DNA of 20,476 nt from an uncultured Burkholderiales bacterium. GTDB lineage: Bacteria; Pseudomonadota; Gammaproteobacteria; Burkholderiales; Thiobacillaceae. Each line of letters opens with the position of its first letter. Position 1 is the first letter of the stretch. The stretch lies in contig CALAMX010000202.1 in the NCBI GenBank assembly GCA_937925755.1, forward strand, positions 1 to 20,476. Direction: 5' to 3'. Positions 6,638-14,577 of this stretch are shown in pieces. The position numbers and the translations under genes are program-made. The notes under the pieces are model-generated. The model made no database searches. It saw only the letters and a program-made list of their open reading frames with translations, and was not told the DNA's origin.

Positions 6638-9268
6638 TCAATGTCGTTCGGCCGGCACGCCGTAGAGTCGGCCCTTGCGAATGAGCAGTTTCTCCAACTC
6701 GACGGCGAAGAAGACCACGCTCGACATCACCAGGCAGAAGACGAGCTCGCTGAGGCTGAGGGGTTGGGTCTTGAACCATTCGTTGAACAGGGGGACATAG
6801 AGCACCGCCATCTGCAGGGCGAAGGTCAGCAGCACGGCGCCCAGCAACGACGGATTGCTCGTAAATCCCAGCCGGTAGAGCGATTGCCGTTCCGAACGCA
6901 CTGCCAGGGCATGGCCCATCTGTGAGAGGGTCAGCACGGTGAATACCATGCTCTGCCAATGGCTGCTGTCTTGCCCAAGGGCCCAGGCCTGGGTGAGCAA
7001 GCACACCCCACCCATCAGCAGGCCGACCCAGACGATGTGCTGCCACATGCCGTGCGCGAACAGGCTCTCGCGCGGTTGGCGTGGCGGCCTCTGCATGACG
7101 TCTTTCTCAGCCGGTTCCACCGCCAGGGCCAATCCCGGCAGCCCATCGGTGACCAGGTTGATCCACAGGATATGGATGGGCAGCAAGGGGATGGGCATAC
7201 CCATAAACGGGGCGAGGAAGATGGTCCAGATCTCCCCCGAGTTGCTGGTCATGGTGTATTTCACGAACTTGCGGATATTGTTGTAGATGCGCCTGCCCTC
7301 TTTGACGGCACGTACGATGCTAGCGAAGTTGTCGTCGAGCAGCACCAGGCTGGCCGCCTCGCGCGCGACATCGGTACCCTGGCGGCCCATGGCCACTCCG
7401 ATGTCGGCGCGCTTGAGTGCCGGGGCGTCGTTCACGCCATCACCGGTCATCGCCACGAGTTCGCCCTTGCGCTGCAGGGCCTCGACGATGCGGATCTTCT
7501 GGGTCGGGTCGACACGGGCGTAGACCTGGGTGCGCTGCACCCGCGCCCCCAGCTCCTCATCGCTGAGTCGGTCCAATTCCTGGCCGGTGAGGACCAATCC
7601 ACCCGCATCAAGGATCTTGAGCTCCCGCGCGATGGCCGCCGCCGTGGCCGGGTGGTCACCGGTGATCATCACCGGCGTGATGCCGGCCGCACGGCACTCC
7701 TCCACGGCGCGCTTAGCCTCTGGCCGCGGCGGGTCCATGAGGCCGGCCAGCCCCAGCAGAGTGAGGCCGTCCTCGATGACCTCCGGATCGGGCTTCTTCG
7801 GTAACCCGGCCAGCCGGCGCCATGCGAAGGCCATCACCCTGAGCCCAGCCGCGGCCATGGCCTCGATCTCCTTGTGGACGGGCGCCGACAAGTTACGGCA
7901 GCGCGGCAGGATCGCCTCGGGCGCGCCCTTGACCAGGACCAGCAGCGTCTCCTGCCCCGGCTGCGGCTCGCCGCCCGGGGCGGGCGAGGTCAGCCGGTAG
8001 AGGCCGTGTATCGTACTCATCCGCCTGCGCTCGGCGTCGAAGGGCAACTCCGCCAGGCGCGGATATTCCGCCTCCAGGCGGCGCTTGTCATAGCCGGCCT
8101 CGGCGGCTGCCTGGGCCAGTGCGATCTCGGTCGGATCCCCCTGGGGCAGGCCGCGTTCGTTGTAGGTACAGTCGTTGTTCAGCGCCAGCGCTCGCCAGAA
8201 CGAGGCCTCGTCCAAGCTGGCCGGCCACCACACCCGCGCCACCTTCATGCGGTTCTGGGTCAGCGTCCCAGTCTTGTCCGAGCAGATGAAGGTAACCGAG
8301 CCGAGCGTCTCCACCGCCGGCAGGCGCCGGATCAGGGCGTGATGCCTGACCATGCGGCGCGCCCCTACGGCGAGCGCAATGGTCACCACCGCCGGCAGGG
8401 CCTCGGGGATAGCCGCCACGGCCAGGCTCACGGCGGTGAGGAACATCAGCGTGAGGTCCTCGCCGCGCAACACCCCGGCGAGAAAGACGATGGCGCAGAT
8501 CGCCAGCACGGCCCAGGCCAGCCGCTGGCCGAAATGCGCCAGCCGCTTCTGCAGCGGGGTTTGCGCCAATTCTTGCCCAGCCAGCTGGTCGGCAATGCGC
8601 CCCAGCTCGGTGTCCGCCCCGGTGCCCACTACCACACCCTGGCCGCGGCCGTGCACCACCAGCGTACCGCTGTAGGCCATGTTCAGACGCTCGGCCAATG
8701 GGGTGGCGGCTGGCAGGGTGAGCTCGGGATGTTTGTCCACCGGCTGCGACTCCCCGGTGAGCGCGGCTTCATCTACACGCAGCGCCGCCGCCTCGGTCAG
8801 ACGCAAGTCGGCCGGCACCTTGTTTCCTGCCTCCAATGCCACCACGTCGCCTGGCACCAGGTCCTGGGCCGACAGTCGATACCAGTGCCCGTCCCGCAAC
8901 ACGCGGGCGTGCGGGCTAGACAGTCGTTGCAACGCCGCCAGCGCACGGTCGGCGCGATACTCCTGCACGAAGCCGATCACCGCGTTGAGCAGGACGATGA
9001 CCAAAATGACGATGCTGTCGGTGGCATCGCCGAGCAGACCGGAGATGAAGGCCGCGGCGATCAGCACCAGGATCATGAAGTCCCTGAACTGATCAAAGAA
9101 CATTGCCAAAGGCCCTCGTCTTCGTCCCTCGGGCAATTGGTTGAGGCCATGTCGGTTGAGTCGCTGGCTGGCTTCTAGCGCGCTAAGACCGCGCCCGATC
9201 TCGACCTGCAAATACTCCGCCACCTTGGTGGCAGCATCCTCGTGCCAGCGACCGCTGTCAGTGCGCAT
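6638..9268 (-). CDS. P2A-type Ca2+-transporting ATPase (SERCA/PMR1-like)
   Basis: This 876-residue cation pump is predicted to export Ca2+ (perhaps Mn2+) across the inner membrane. Landmarks in order are an N-terminal cation ATPase segment (about 8-70), TGES (171-174), the TM4 Ca2+ motif PEALP (288-292), the phosphorylation site [11 protein letters not shown] with D331, KGAPE (447-451) in the nucleotide domain, and [15 protein letters not shown] (608-622). TM5 is NSGEIW (N676, E679), and TM6 is NLVTDGLP (N704, D708). The position I align with SERCA E908 in TM8 is Q783, which suggests a single Ca2+ site. The C-terminal transmembrane domain is complete. It overlaps the upstream exchanger gene by 11 bp, so the two are probably translated together. 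No N-terminal metal-binding or EF-hand extension is present. Confidence 0.94.
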   Translation of the reverse strand: MRTDSGRWHEDAATKVAEYLQVEIGRGLSALEASQRLNRHGLNQLPEGRRRGPLAMFFDQFRDFMILVLIAAAFISGLLGDATDSIVILVIVLLNAVIGFVQEYRADRALAALQRLSSPHARVLRDGHWYRLSAQDLVPGDVVALEAGNKVPADLRLTEAAALRVDEAALTGESQPVDKHPELTLPAATPLAERLNMAYSGTLVVHGRGQGVVVGTGADTELGRIADQLAGQELAQTPLQKRLAHFGQRLAWAVLAICAIVFLAGVLRGEDLTLMFLTAVSLAVAAIPEALPAVVTIALAVGARRMVRHHALIRRLPAVETLGSVTFICSDKTGTLTQNRMKVARVWWPASLDEASFWRALALNNDCTYNERGLPQGDPTEIALAQAAAEAGYDKRRLEAEYPRLAELPFDAERRRMSTIHGLYRLTSPAPGGEPQPGQETLLVLVKGAPEAILPRCRNLSAPVHKEIEAMAAAGLRVMAFAWRRLAGLPKKPDPEVIEDGLTLLGLAGLMDPPRPEAKRAVEECRAAGITPVMITGDHPATAAAIARELKILDAGGLVLTGQELDRLSDEELGARVQRTQVYARVDPTQKIRIVEALQRKGELVAMTGDGVNDAPALKRADIGVAMGRQGTDVAREAASLVLLDDNFASIVRAVKEGRRIYNNIRKFVKYTMTSNSGEIWTIFLAPFMGMPIPLLPIHILWINLVTDGLPGLALAVEPAEKDVMQRPPRQPRESLFAHGMWQHIVWVGLLMGGVCLLTQAWALGQDSSHWQSMVFTVLTLSQMGHALAVRSERQSLYRLGFTSNPSLLGAVLLTFALQMAVLYVPLFNEWFKTQPLSLSELVFCLVMSSVVFFAVELEKLLIRKGRLYGVPAERH

Positions 9269-10262
9269 ACAGGTAGAGCGCGTAGCCGTTGAACAGATAG
9301 ACGGCGAGCAGGAACAAGCTCGCCCAACCCACGCTGCGCAAGACTCGGCCCCGTGCCCGGTAGAACAGGCCGATGATGGCGATGCCGCTCATGACCATGG
9401 CGGACAGCGCGGATAGCGCGTGGGCGGGGTCGACGGCTGCGAGCAACGGTCCCGGCGTGTAGGCGAGGTCGTCCAGCGCAAGGATGGCGATGTTGAAGAG
9501 ATTGCTGCCGAACAGGTTGCCCAGGGCCATGTCCAGCGCCCCCAGGCGTACTGCGGCGATCGACACCACCGCCTCGGGAGCCGAGGTGACCGCCGCCACG
9601 AACAAGGTGCCGACGAAACTCTCGGCCAGACCATTCTGTAAGGCGAGCGCCTTGGCTACGACAGGCAGCCAGATACCTGCCGCCACGACTGCCCCGGCGG
9701 CGACCAAGTAGCCGATGGTCGCCTGGCGCAGCGTGGTCCTGGCATAGCGCTCAGGTGCCACCTCTGCTGTGGGCAGTTCGCGCATCTGCTCATAGCGGTA
9801 GATCGTGCGCATGGCCAAGGCGTAGAGCAACAGGATGACAGGGGTGTTGAGACCGACATGCCCTAGGGTCGGAAGCGAACCGTTGCTGGCCAGCAGGAGG
9901 TTGATGCCGACGAAACCGATCAAGATGACGCCGAAACCGGCCGACAGCGTATGACCCACCTGCGCGCTGGTATAAACAGATGCCTGACGGTGCAGGAAAT
10001 CCAGGACCACGATCAGCATGAGGTTGAACACGCAGGCCCCGAGGATGTCGCCCAGGGCGATGTCCGGCGTGTGGGCCAACGTGACTGAGCTCAGCCCGCA
10101 GACCAGCTCCGGCAGCGAGGTGACCGTGGCGACCATCACCACGCCCACCCAAGTCCGCGTCAGTCCCAGCTTTTCGGCGATCATGTCGCCGTAGAGGGAT
10201 AGCCGGTAACCGGCCACAATGATCAGGAGCAGGCAGAGGGCGAATTCGAGCCAGACCAGCAT
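9258..10262 (-). CDS. CaCA-family Na+(H+)/Ca2+ exchanger membrane protein
   Basis: This 334-residue multi-span protein is built from two inverted Na/Ca-exchanger repeats. Repeat alpha-1 has TVTSLPELVCGLSSV (TSLPE at 48-52) followed by GDILGACVFNLMLI. Alpha-2 has AVTSAPEAVVSIAAV (TSAPE at 226-230) followed by GNLFGSNLFNIAIL (248-261). These carry the two Glu residues that bind the cation. About ten hydrophobic segments are visible, and the loop between the halves is short (about 155-182). Predicted role: low-affinity, high-capacity Ca2+ extrusion driven by Na+ or H+. ATG 10262 starts 4 nt after the mgtE-like stop. A GTG at 10280 in frame would overlap that gene. The 3' end overlaps the Ca2+-ATPase start by 11 bp. 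Confidence 0.93.
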   Translation of the reverse strand: MLVWLEFALCLLLIIVAGYRLSLYGDMIAEKLGLTRTWVGVVMVATVTSLPELVCGLSSVTLAHTPDIALGDILGACVFNLMLIVVLDFLHRQASVYTSAQVGHTLSAGFGVILIGFVGINLLLASNGSLPTLGHVGLNTPVILLLYALAMRTIYRYEQMRELPTAEVAPERYARTTLRQATIGYLVAAGAVVAAGIWLPVVAKALALQNGLAESFVGTLFVAAVTSAPEAVVSIAAVRLGALDMALGNLFGSNLFNIAILALDDLAYTPGPLLAAVDPAHALSALSAMVMSGIAIIGLFYRARGRVLRSVGWASLFLLAVYLFNGYALYLYAH

Positions 10263-10266
10263 GCTC

Positions 10267-11232
10267 TCAGTAAAGCACACTGACGAAGCCGAAATAGGTC
10301 AGCAAGGTTAAAACGTCCTGAATCACCGTGGCGAGCGGACCGCTGCCGAAGGCCGGGTCGCGCTTCAGGCGTGCGAGCAGCCAGGGTAACAGCAGCCCCA
10401 CCGTGCTGGCGAGCCCGCCCGCCACCAGCAGGGCCCCGGCCACCGCCACCGCCAGGCGCAGCTCGCCAAAGGCGAGCCAGACTCCGGGCAGGGTGAGACC
10501 GGCCAAGACCAGCCCGATGATGAGCCCCGTTCGCAGCTCGCCGCCCAACAGCCGCCCCAGACCGACATGGGCCAGGGACAGGCCGCGCACCGCCACCGCC
10601 TCGGTCTGGGTGCCGATGGCGTCGGCCAGATAGACCAGGCCGGGCACGAAGAAGGCCAGGGCGAGCTGGGCATTGAGCGCCGCCTCGAAGCGGCTCATGA
10701 CGAAGGTGGCCAGGGCGCTGCCGATAAGTCCCAGGATCAGCCAGGGCAGCCGGTCGCGTGCCCGCCGCAGTGGCGGCGCGTCCAGCGCCCGGCGCGCCAC
10801 ACTGGTCTCGCGCCGGATACCGGCCAGGCGGTGGAGATCCTCGATGTGCTCGCGCCGCAGGATGGTCATCAGCGCCCGCGCCGGCACCACGCCCAGCAGG
10901 CGCCGGCCGGCATCCACCACCGGCACGCTGTTGAGCCCATAGTGCAGGGCGATCGAGGCCACCCTCTCCTGATCCTCATGGGCCTGGACGGCGGGTGGGG
11001 CCCGGCGCATGACCGGCTCGATGGCCGCGTCGGCCGGCAGGCGCAGCAGATCGGCAAAGGTCAATAGGCCGAGCAGACGCCCCTCCGCGTCGGTCACGCA
11101 GACGATCTCGGTATCCTCCAGCTCGTGCTCGGTGAGCCGCGCGCGCACCTCGCCGGCCAGCTCCTGCGGCTGTGCGCGGGCGACGGCGGCGGTCAGGTGC
11201 TGCGCGGCGGTCTCGGGCGGATGCCGCTTCAC
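10267..11232 (-). CDS. Short MgtE/SLC41-like Mg2+ transporter (CBS pair plus membrane domain)
   Basis: This 321-residue protein has two CBS-like repeats (about 27-85 and 88-140) followed by an MgtE membrane domain of about five helices (164-321). Membrane landmarks are AIGTQTEAVAVRGLSL (205-220) and DPAFGSGPLATVIQDVLTLL (292-311). D306 occupies the place of the pore-lining Asp near the MgtE selectivity filter. The N-terminal MgtE_N superhelical domain of classical MgtE (about 450 residues in total) is missing. Only about 26 residues precede the first CBS. The usual GGN before the GTQT-type motif is replaced by ADAI. The GTG at 11232 overlaps the mutY stop as GTGA (4 bp). The open frame upstream to 11571 is antiparallel-free but lies wholly inside mutY and is rejected. 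Mg2+ is the likely substrate; Co2+ or another divalent cation is possible. Confidence 0.85.
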   Translation of the reverse strand: MKRHPPETAAQHLTAAVARAQPQELAGEVRARLTEHELEDTEIVCVTDAEGRLLGLLTFADLLRLPADAAIEPVMRRAPPAVQAHEDQERVASIALHYGLNSVPVVDAGRRLLGVVPARALMTILRREHIEDLHRLAGIRRETSVARRALDAPPLRRARDRLPWLILGLIGSALATFVMSRFEAALNAQLALAFFVPGLVYLADAIGTQTEAVAVRGLSLAHVGLGRLLGGELRTGLIIGLVLAGLTLPGVWLAFGELRLAVAVAGALLVAGGLASTVGLLLPWLLARLKRDPAFGSGPLATVIQDVLTLLTYFGFVSVLY

Positions 11233-12278
11233 GGCTGTATCTCCCCGGGCACCAGAACTGAAAGCAGGCGGCGCACGGGCGCCGGCAGGGCGGTGTCGAG
11301 CGCCGCATCCAGCGACAGCCATCGTCTCCCGTCCGCCTCGGCAAGGCGCGAAGGGCGGTTCACGAGCACGAGCCAGGGTTGCATGACCAGCCTGAAATGC
11401 GTGAAGTCGTGGGTCAGGCGCGGCAGCCCCTCGACGCGCTCGACCTGACAGCCCAGCGCCTGCGCTGCCTCGACCGGGCCCGCTTCGACCTCGCATTCCG
11501 GCAAGCCCCACAGCCCCCCCCAGACGCCTGTGGGAGGGCGCCGCTCGAGCAGGATCTCGCCGGCATGCCACAGCAGCAAAACCGCCTTGTGGCGCTCAGG
11601 CAGGTCCCGGCGCGGGCGCGGCGTGGGTAACTCCTTCTGTCGCCCAGTAACACGTGCAATGCACTCGGTCATGGGGCACAGATCACAGTGCGGCCGCGCG
11701 CGCGTGCATATCAGGGCGCCCAGGTCCATCAACCCTTGGGTGTAGACCGGCAGATCCTGCAGCGGTAGCAGCGATTCCGCCAGCCGCCACAGCCGGGTTG
11801 TCACCACCGGCTCACCAGGCCAGCCCTCGACGCCGAAGACGCGGCAAAGCACGCGCCGGACGTTACCATCGAGGATGGCCTGGCGCTCGCCATAGGCGAA
11901 GACGGCGATGGCGGCGGCGGTGGAGCGTCCCACCCCCGGCAGCGCGGCGATTGCCGCGAAATCCCGGGGAAAGCGCCCACTATGCTCGTTCACGATGAGG
12001 CGGGCGGCCGCATGTAGATGGCGGGCGCGGGCGTAGTAGCCGAGCCCGCTCCATAGGGTCAGCACCGCATCGAGGGTCGCTCGCGCTAGGCTCGCGACGT
12101 CCGGAAAGCGTTCGAGAAAACGGCGGTAGTAGGGGATCACCGTCTCCACTCGAGTCTGCTGCAACATGACCTCCGAGACCCAAATGCGGTAAGGGTCTCT
12201 ATCCTGTTGCCAGGGTAGAGCGTGGCGGCCGTGCCGACGCTGCCATGCGATCAGGCGCTGGGCGAAGTCCTCCATCAT
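11229..12278 (-). CDS. mutY: A/G-specific adenine DNA glycosylase
   Basis: This 349-residue base-excision enzyme removes adenine mispaired with 8-oxoguanine. The catalytic E37 lies in WVSEVMLQQTRVETV, at the same number as in E. coli. The helix-hairpin-helix is LPGVGRSTAAAI (113-124), and D137 lies in ILDGNVRRVL. The Fe-S cysteines are C191, C198, C201 and C206. The C-terminal NUDIX-like domain, which reads 8-oxoG, has GVWGGLWGLPE (251-261) and DFTHFRL (291-297). The last cysteine spacing is four residues rather than the usual five (C-X6-C-X2-C-X4-C). The start is ATG 12278, or 12275 directly after it. TTG 12311 in frame is less likely. No clear Shine-Dalgarno is seen. It is the first gene of the run mutY, mgtE-like, exchanger, Ca2+-ATPase. 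Confidence 0.96.
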   Translation of the reverse strand: MMEDFAQRLIAWQRRHGRHALPWQQDRDPYRIWVSEVMLQQTRVETVIPYYRRFLERFPDVASLARATLDAVLTLWSGLGYYARARHLHAAARLIVNEHSGRFPRDFAAIAALPGVGRSTAAAIAVFAYGERQAILDGNVRRVLCRVFGVEGWPGEPVVTTRLWRLAESLLPLQDLPVYTQGLMDLGALICTRARPHCDLCPMTECIARVTGRQKELPTPRPRRDLPERHKAVLLLWHAGEILLERRPPTGVWGGLWGLPECEVEAGPVEAAQALGCQVERVEGLPRLTHDFTHFRLVMQPWLVLVNRPSRLAEADGRRWLSLDAALDTALPAPVRRLLSVLVPGEIQP

Positions 12279-12313
12279 CAACGTGGGCCGTCGAGCTGTG
12301 TCAGAATGCAAAG

Positions 12314-13162
12314 GTGACGCAGCTTAGCATCAACGACCATGCGCGCGACGCTGCCGGCATGACCTACGTCTATCCGGTCGTGTCGCGGCGCAGCCAGGGC
12401 GTGTCCGTCGGGGTCAATCTCAACCCCAACAACGCCTGCAACTGGCGCTGCATCTATTGCCAGGTCCCCAACCTCAAACGCGGGGCGCCGCCGCCAATCG
12501 CCCTCGACGTGCTAGAGCGGGAGCTACGGCAGATGTTGACCGAGATCGTGCACGGCGACTTTCTCGCGCAACACGTGCCCCAAGGCATGCGGCGGCTCAA
12601 CGACGTGGCCCTGTCCGGCAATGGCGAACCCACCACGGCACCGGAATTCCCCCGAGTGGTTTCGCTCATCGGCGACATCCTGGCGGACTTCGGCCTCGCC
12701 GGCCGGGTCAAGGTGGTCTTGATCACCAATGGCAGCCAGCTCGACCGCCCGCGGGTGCAGGCCGGTGTGCGCGCCATGGCCGGGCTCGACGGCGAGGTCT
12801 GGTTCAAGTTGGACCGTGCCACTCGCGCCGGTATGCGTCAGGTCAACGACACCCGCACCGACCCCGAGCATCACTACCGGCGTCTGAAGATCTGCGCCGG
12901 GCTGTGTCCCACCTGGGTGCAGACCTGCGTCTTTGGCCTGGACGGCGCAGCGCCCGAGGCGCACGAGGTGCAGGCCTATCTGGACCTGCTTGCGCGGGCC
13001 ATGGCCGAGGGTGTGCCGCTCAAAGGGGTGCTGCTCTACGGACTGGCTCGCCCCTCACTGCAGCCCGAGGCGCCGCGCCTGACCCGCCTAGCGGAATCTT
13101 GGCTTGAGGCGCTCGCCGCGCGCATCGAACCCCTTGGGCTGAGCGTACGGGTTCATCCCTAG
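12314..13162 (+). CDS. Radical SAM protein of unknown function (COG0731-like)
   Basis: The frame encodes a cytoplasmic radical SAM enzyme of about 282 residues. The 4Fe-4S/AdoMet motif is CNWRCIYC (C42, C46, C49; CxxxCxxC), preceded by GVSVGVNLNPNNA. The AdoMet-binding GNGEPT is at 102-107, and VVLITNGSQLDRP (134-146) is the next strand/loop. Further cysteines (C194, C198, C205) lie in the second half and could bind a substrate or a second cluster. It resembles the uncharacterised Fe-S oxidoreductases related to TYW1. The substrate is unknown. The start is uncertain: GTG 12314 (VTQLSINDHARDAAG) fits the conserved N-terminus, ATG 12359 is the alternative, and neither has a good Shine-Dalgarno. 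It is divergent from mutY with only 35 bp between starts. The M23 gene follows after 107 bp. Confidence 0.85.
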   Translation: MTQLSINDHARDAAGMTYVYPVVSRRSQGVSVGVNLNPNNACNWRCIYCQVPNLKRGAPPPIALDVLERELRQMLTEIVHGDFLAQHVPQGMRRLNDVALSGNGEPTTAPEFPRVVSLIGDILADFGLAGRVKVVLITNGSQLDRPRVQAGVRAMAGLDGEVWFKLDRATRAGMRQVNDTRTDPEHHYRRLKICAGLCPTWVQTCVFGLDGAAPEAHEVQAYLDLLARAMAEGVPLKGVLLYGLARPSLQPEAPRLTRLAESWLEALAARIEPLGLSVRVHP

Positions 13163-13180
13163 GGCGCTCACCCTCAAGTT

Positions 13181-13240
13181 TTGAAGCAAACGGCCGAAAC
13201 CGCATATAGGTTCACAACAAATTGTTTTGTTTGATACTAT
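13181..13240 (+). promoter_or_regulatory. AT-rich promoter region of the M23 peptidase gene
   Basis: The 107-bp gap is the most AT-rich stretch nearby. Two overlapping sigma-70-like pairs can be read: TTGAAG (13181-13186) with TATAGG (13205-13210) at 18 bp, and TTCACA (13211-13216) with TACTAT (13235-13240) at 18 bp. A palindrome AACAA-A-TTGTT (13216-13226) lies between the two. Neither pair is perfect, so the exact start site is open. No terminator for the upstream radical SAM gene is evident. Confidence 0.4.
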
Positions 13241-13269
13241 CCCGCCTGATCCGCCACAGGGAGAGCCCA

Positions 13270-14577
13270 ATGAAACGCATGCTACAGGTCTATCGTCCCT
13301 CCGCGCGTCACCCTCGCTGGCTGCCCTTGCTCGCCGCCCTGCCCCTGTTTGGCGTCATGGCCGCCTTCGGTATTGCCCCCGACACGATCACCGACCCGGT
13401 GCCGACCCAGGTCGTGGTAGAGCCCGTTGTCCTGCCTGAGCCGCGGACGACCGACGTCGCCGATGCCGACAGCTTCGATTTCTGGACCGAGGAACGCATC
13501 CTGCGCGGCGACACCCTCGCCTCCCTGCTCGACCGGCTCGGTGTTGCGGCCGAGGAAAAGGCCAAGATCATCGCCGCCGGCCGGCAATCCGCCGCCCTGC
13601 AGCGGCTCGCCGCCGGGCGCACTGTCCTCGCCCGCGTCACAGCCTCCGGCCGCTTGCTATTCCTGCGCTACCTGGCCAGTGAAGACCAGCTTGTGACACT
13701 GAACCGCAGCGAGGAGAGTTTCGTGGTCACGGAGGCGCAGGTGGCCCTGGAGGCTAGGCCCATCATGCGCTCCGGCGAGATCCGCTCCTCCCTTTTCGCT
13801 GCCACCGACGCGGCCGACATCCCGGATTCCATTGCCTCGCAAATGGCCGAGGTCTTCTCGGGTGAAATCGACTTTCACCGTGATCTGCGCCGCGGCGACC
13901 GCTTCTCCGTGGTCTACGAGGCCTTCTACCACAACGGTAATCTCATCAAGACCGGACGCCTGTTGTCCGCTGAATTCGTCAATCAGGGCAAAGCGCATCG
14001 GGCGGTCTATTACCGCGACAGCAGCGGCCGCGACGGCTATTTCACGCCGCAGGGACAGAGCCTCAAGCGCGCCTTCCTCAAGTCTCCGTTACCCTTCTCG
14101 CGCATCTCCTCCGGTTTCACCAGCGCCCGCTTCCACCCCGTACTGCAGCAGTGGCGAGCGCACCGTGGCATCGATTACGCCGCCCCCACCGGCACACCGG
14201 TGCGTGCGGTGGCCGACGCCGTGGTCTCTTTCGCCGGCTGGCAGAACGGCTACGGCAACATCGTGATCCTCGAACACCACAAGCCCTACAGCAGCGCCTA
14301 CGCCCATCTGTCGCGTTTTTCGCCTGGACTTCGCAAGGGCGCGCGGGTCAAACAAGGGGACATCATCGGCTATGTCGGCGCCACCGGCCTCGCCACTGGC
14401 CCGCACCTACACTACGAATTCCGCGTAGCCGGCGTGCAAAAGGATCCCCAGTCGCTCAACCTGCCCATCGCCTTCGCGCTCGATGGGCGAGAGCGCAGCC
14501 GCTTCCTGGCCGCCAGCCAGCCCCTGGTCAACCGGCTCGACCTACTGGCAGGGACCAACCTAGCCTCATTCGACTGA
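13270..14577 (+). CDS. M23 (LytM-type) zinc metallopeptidase, membrane-anchored
   Basis: This 435-residue murein hydrolase-like protein is probably anchored in the inner membrane by residues about 18-35 and acts in the periplasm on peptide cross-links. A LysM/OapA-like segment comes first (ILRGDTLASLLDRLGV, 77-92), then a middle domain (about 165-260, FSGEIDFHRDLRRGDRFSVV). The peptidase domain (about 280-400) carries all four landmarks: H298 and D302 in HRGIDYAAPTGTPV, and H379 and H381 in GPHLHYEFR. The layout resembles MepM/YebA. ATG 13270 is preceded by AGGGAG at 6 nt, which decides the start. TTG 13222 in frame would lie within the promoter. It is the second of two plus-strand genes and overlaps the convergent mogA by 12 bp. 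Catalytic residues are intact, so it should be active. Confidence 0.94.
   Translation: MKRMLQVYRPSARHPRWLPLLAALPLFGVMAAFGIAPDTITDPVPTQVVVEPVVLPEPRTTDVADADSFDFWTEERILRGDTLASLLDRLGVAAEEKAKIIAAGRQSAALQRLAAGRTVLARVTASGRLLFLRYLASEDQLVTLNRSEESFVVTEAQVALEARPIMRSGEIRSSLFAATDAADIPDSIASQMAEVFSGEIDFHRDLRRGDRFSVVYEAFYHNGNLIKTGRLLSAEFVNQGKAHRAVYYRDSSGRDGYFTPQGQSLKRAFLKSPLPFSRISSGFTSARFHPVLQQWRAHRGIDYAAPTGTPVRAVADAVVSFAGWQNGYGNIVILEHHKPYSSAYAHLSRFSPGLRKGARVKQGDIIGYVGATGLATGPHLHYEFRVAGVQKDPQSLNLPIAFALDGRERSRFLAASQPLVNRLDLLAGTNLASFD

Noticed and set aside
7874..9178. 434-residue open frame on the plus strand opposite the Ca2+-ATPase
   Set aside because: It is an antisense shadow of a well-supported gene in GC-rich DNA, with low-complexity His/Gln/Arg-rich translation and no family motif.
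11233..11571. Longer MgtE-like protein starting inside mutY
   Set aside because: The extra region lies wholly within conserved mutY coding sequence, reads as Arg/Ala-rich shadow, and the GTGA overlap gives a normal coupled start.
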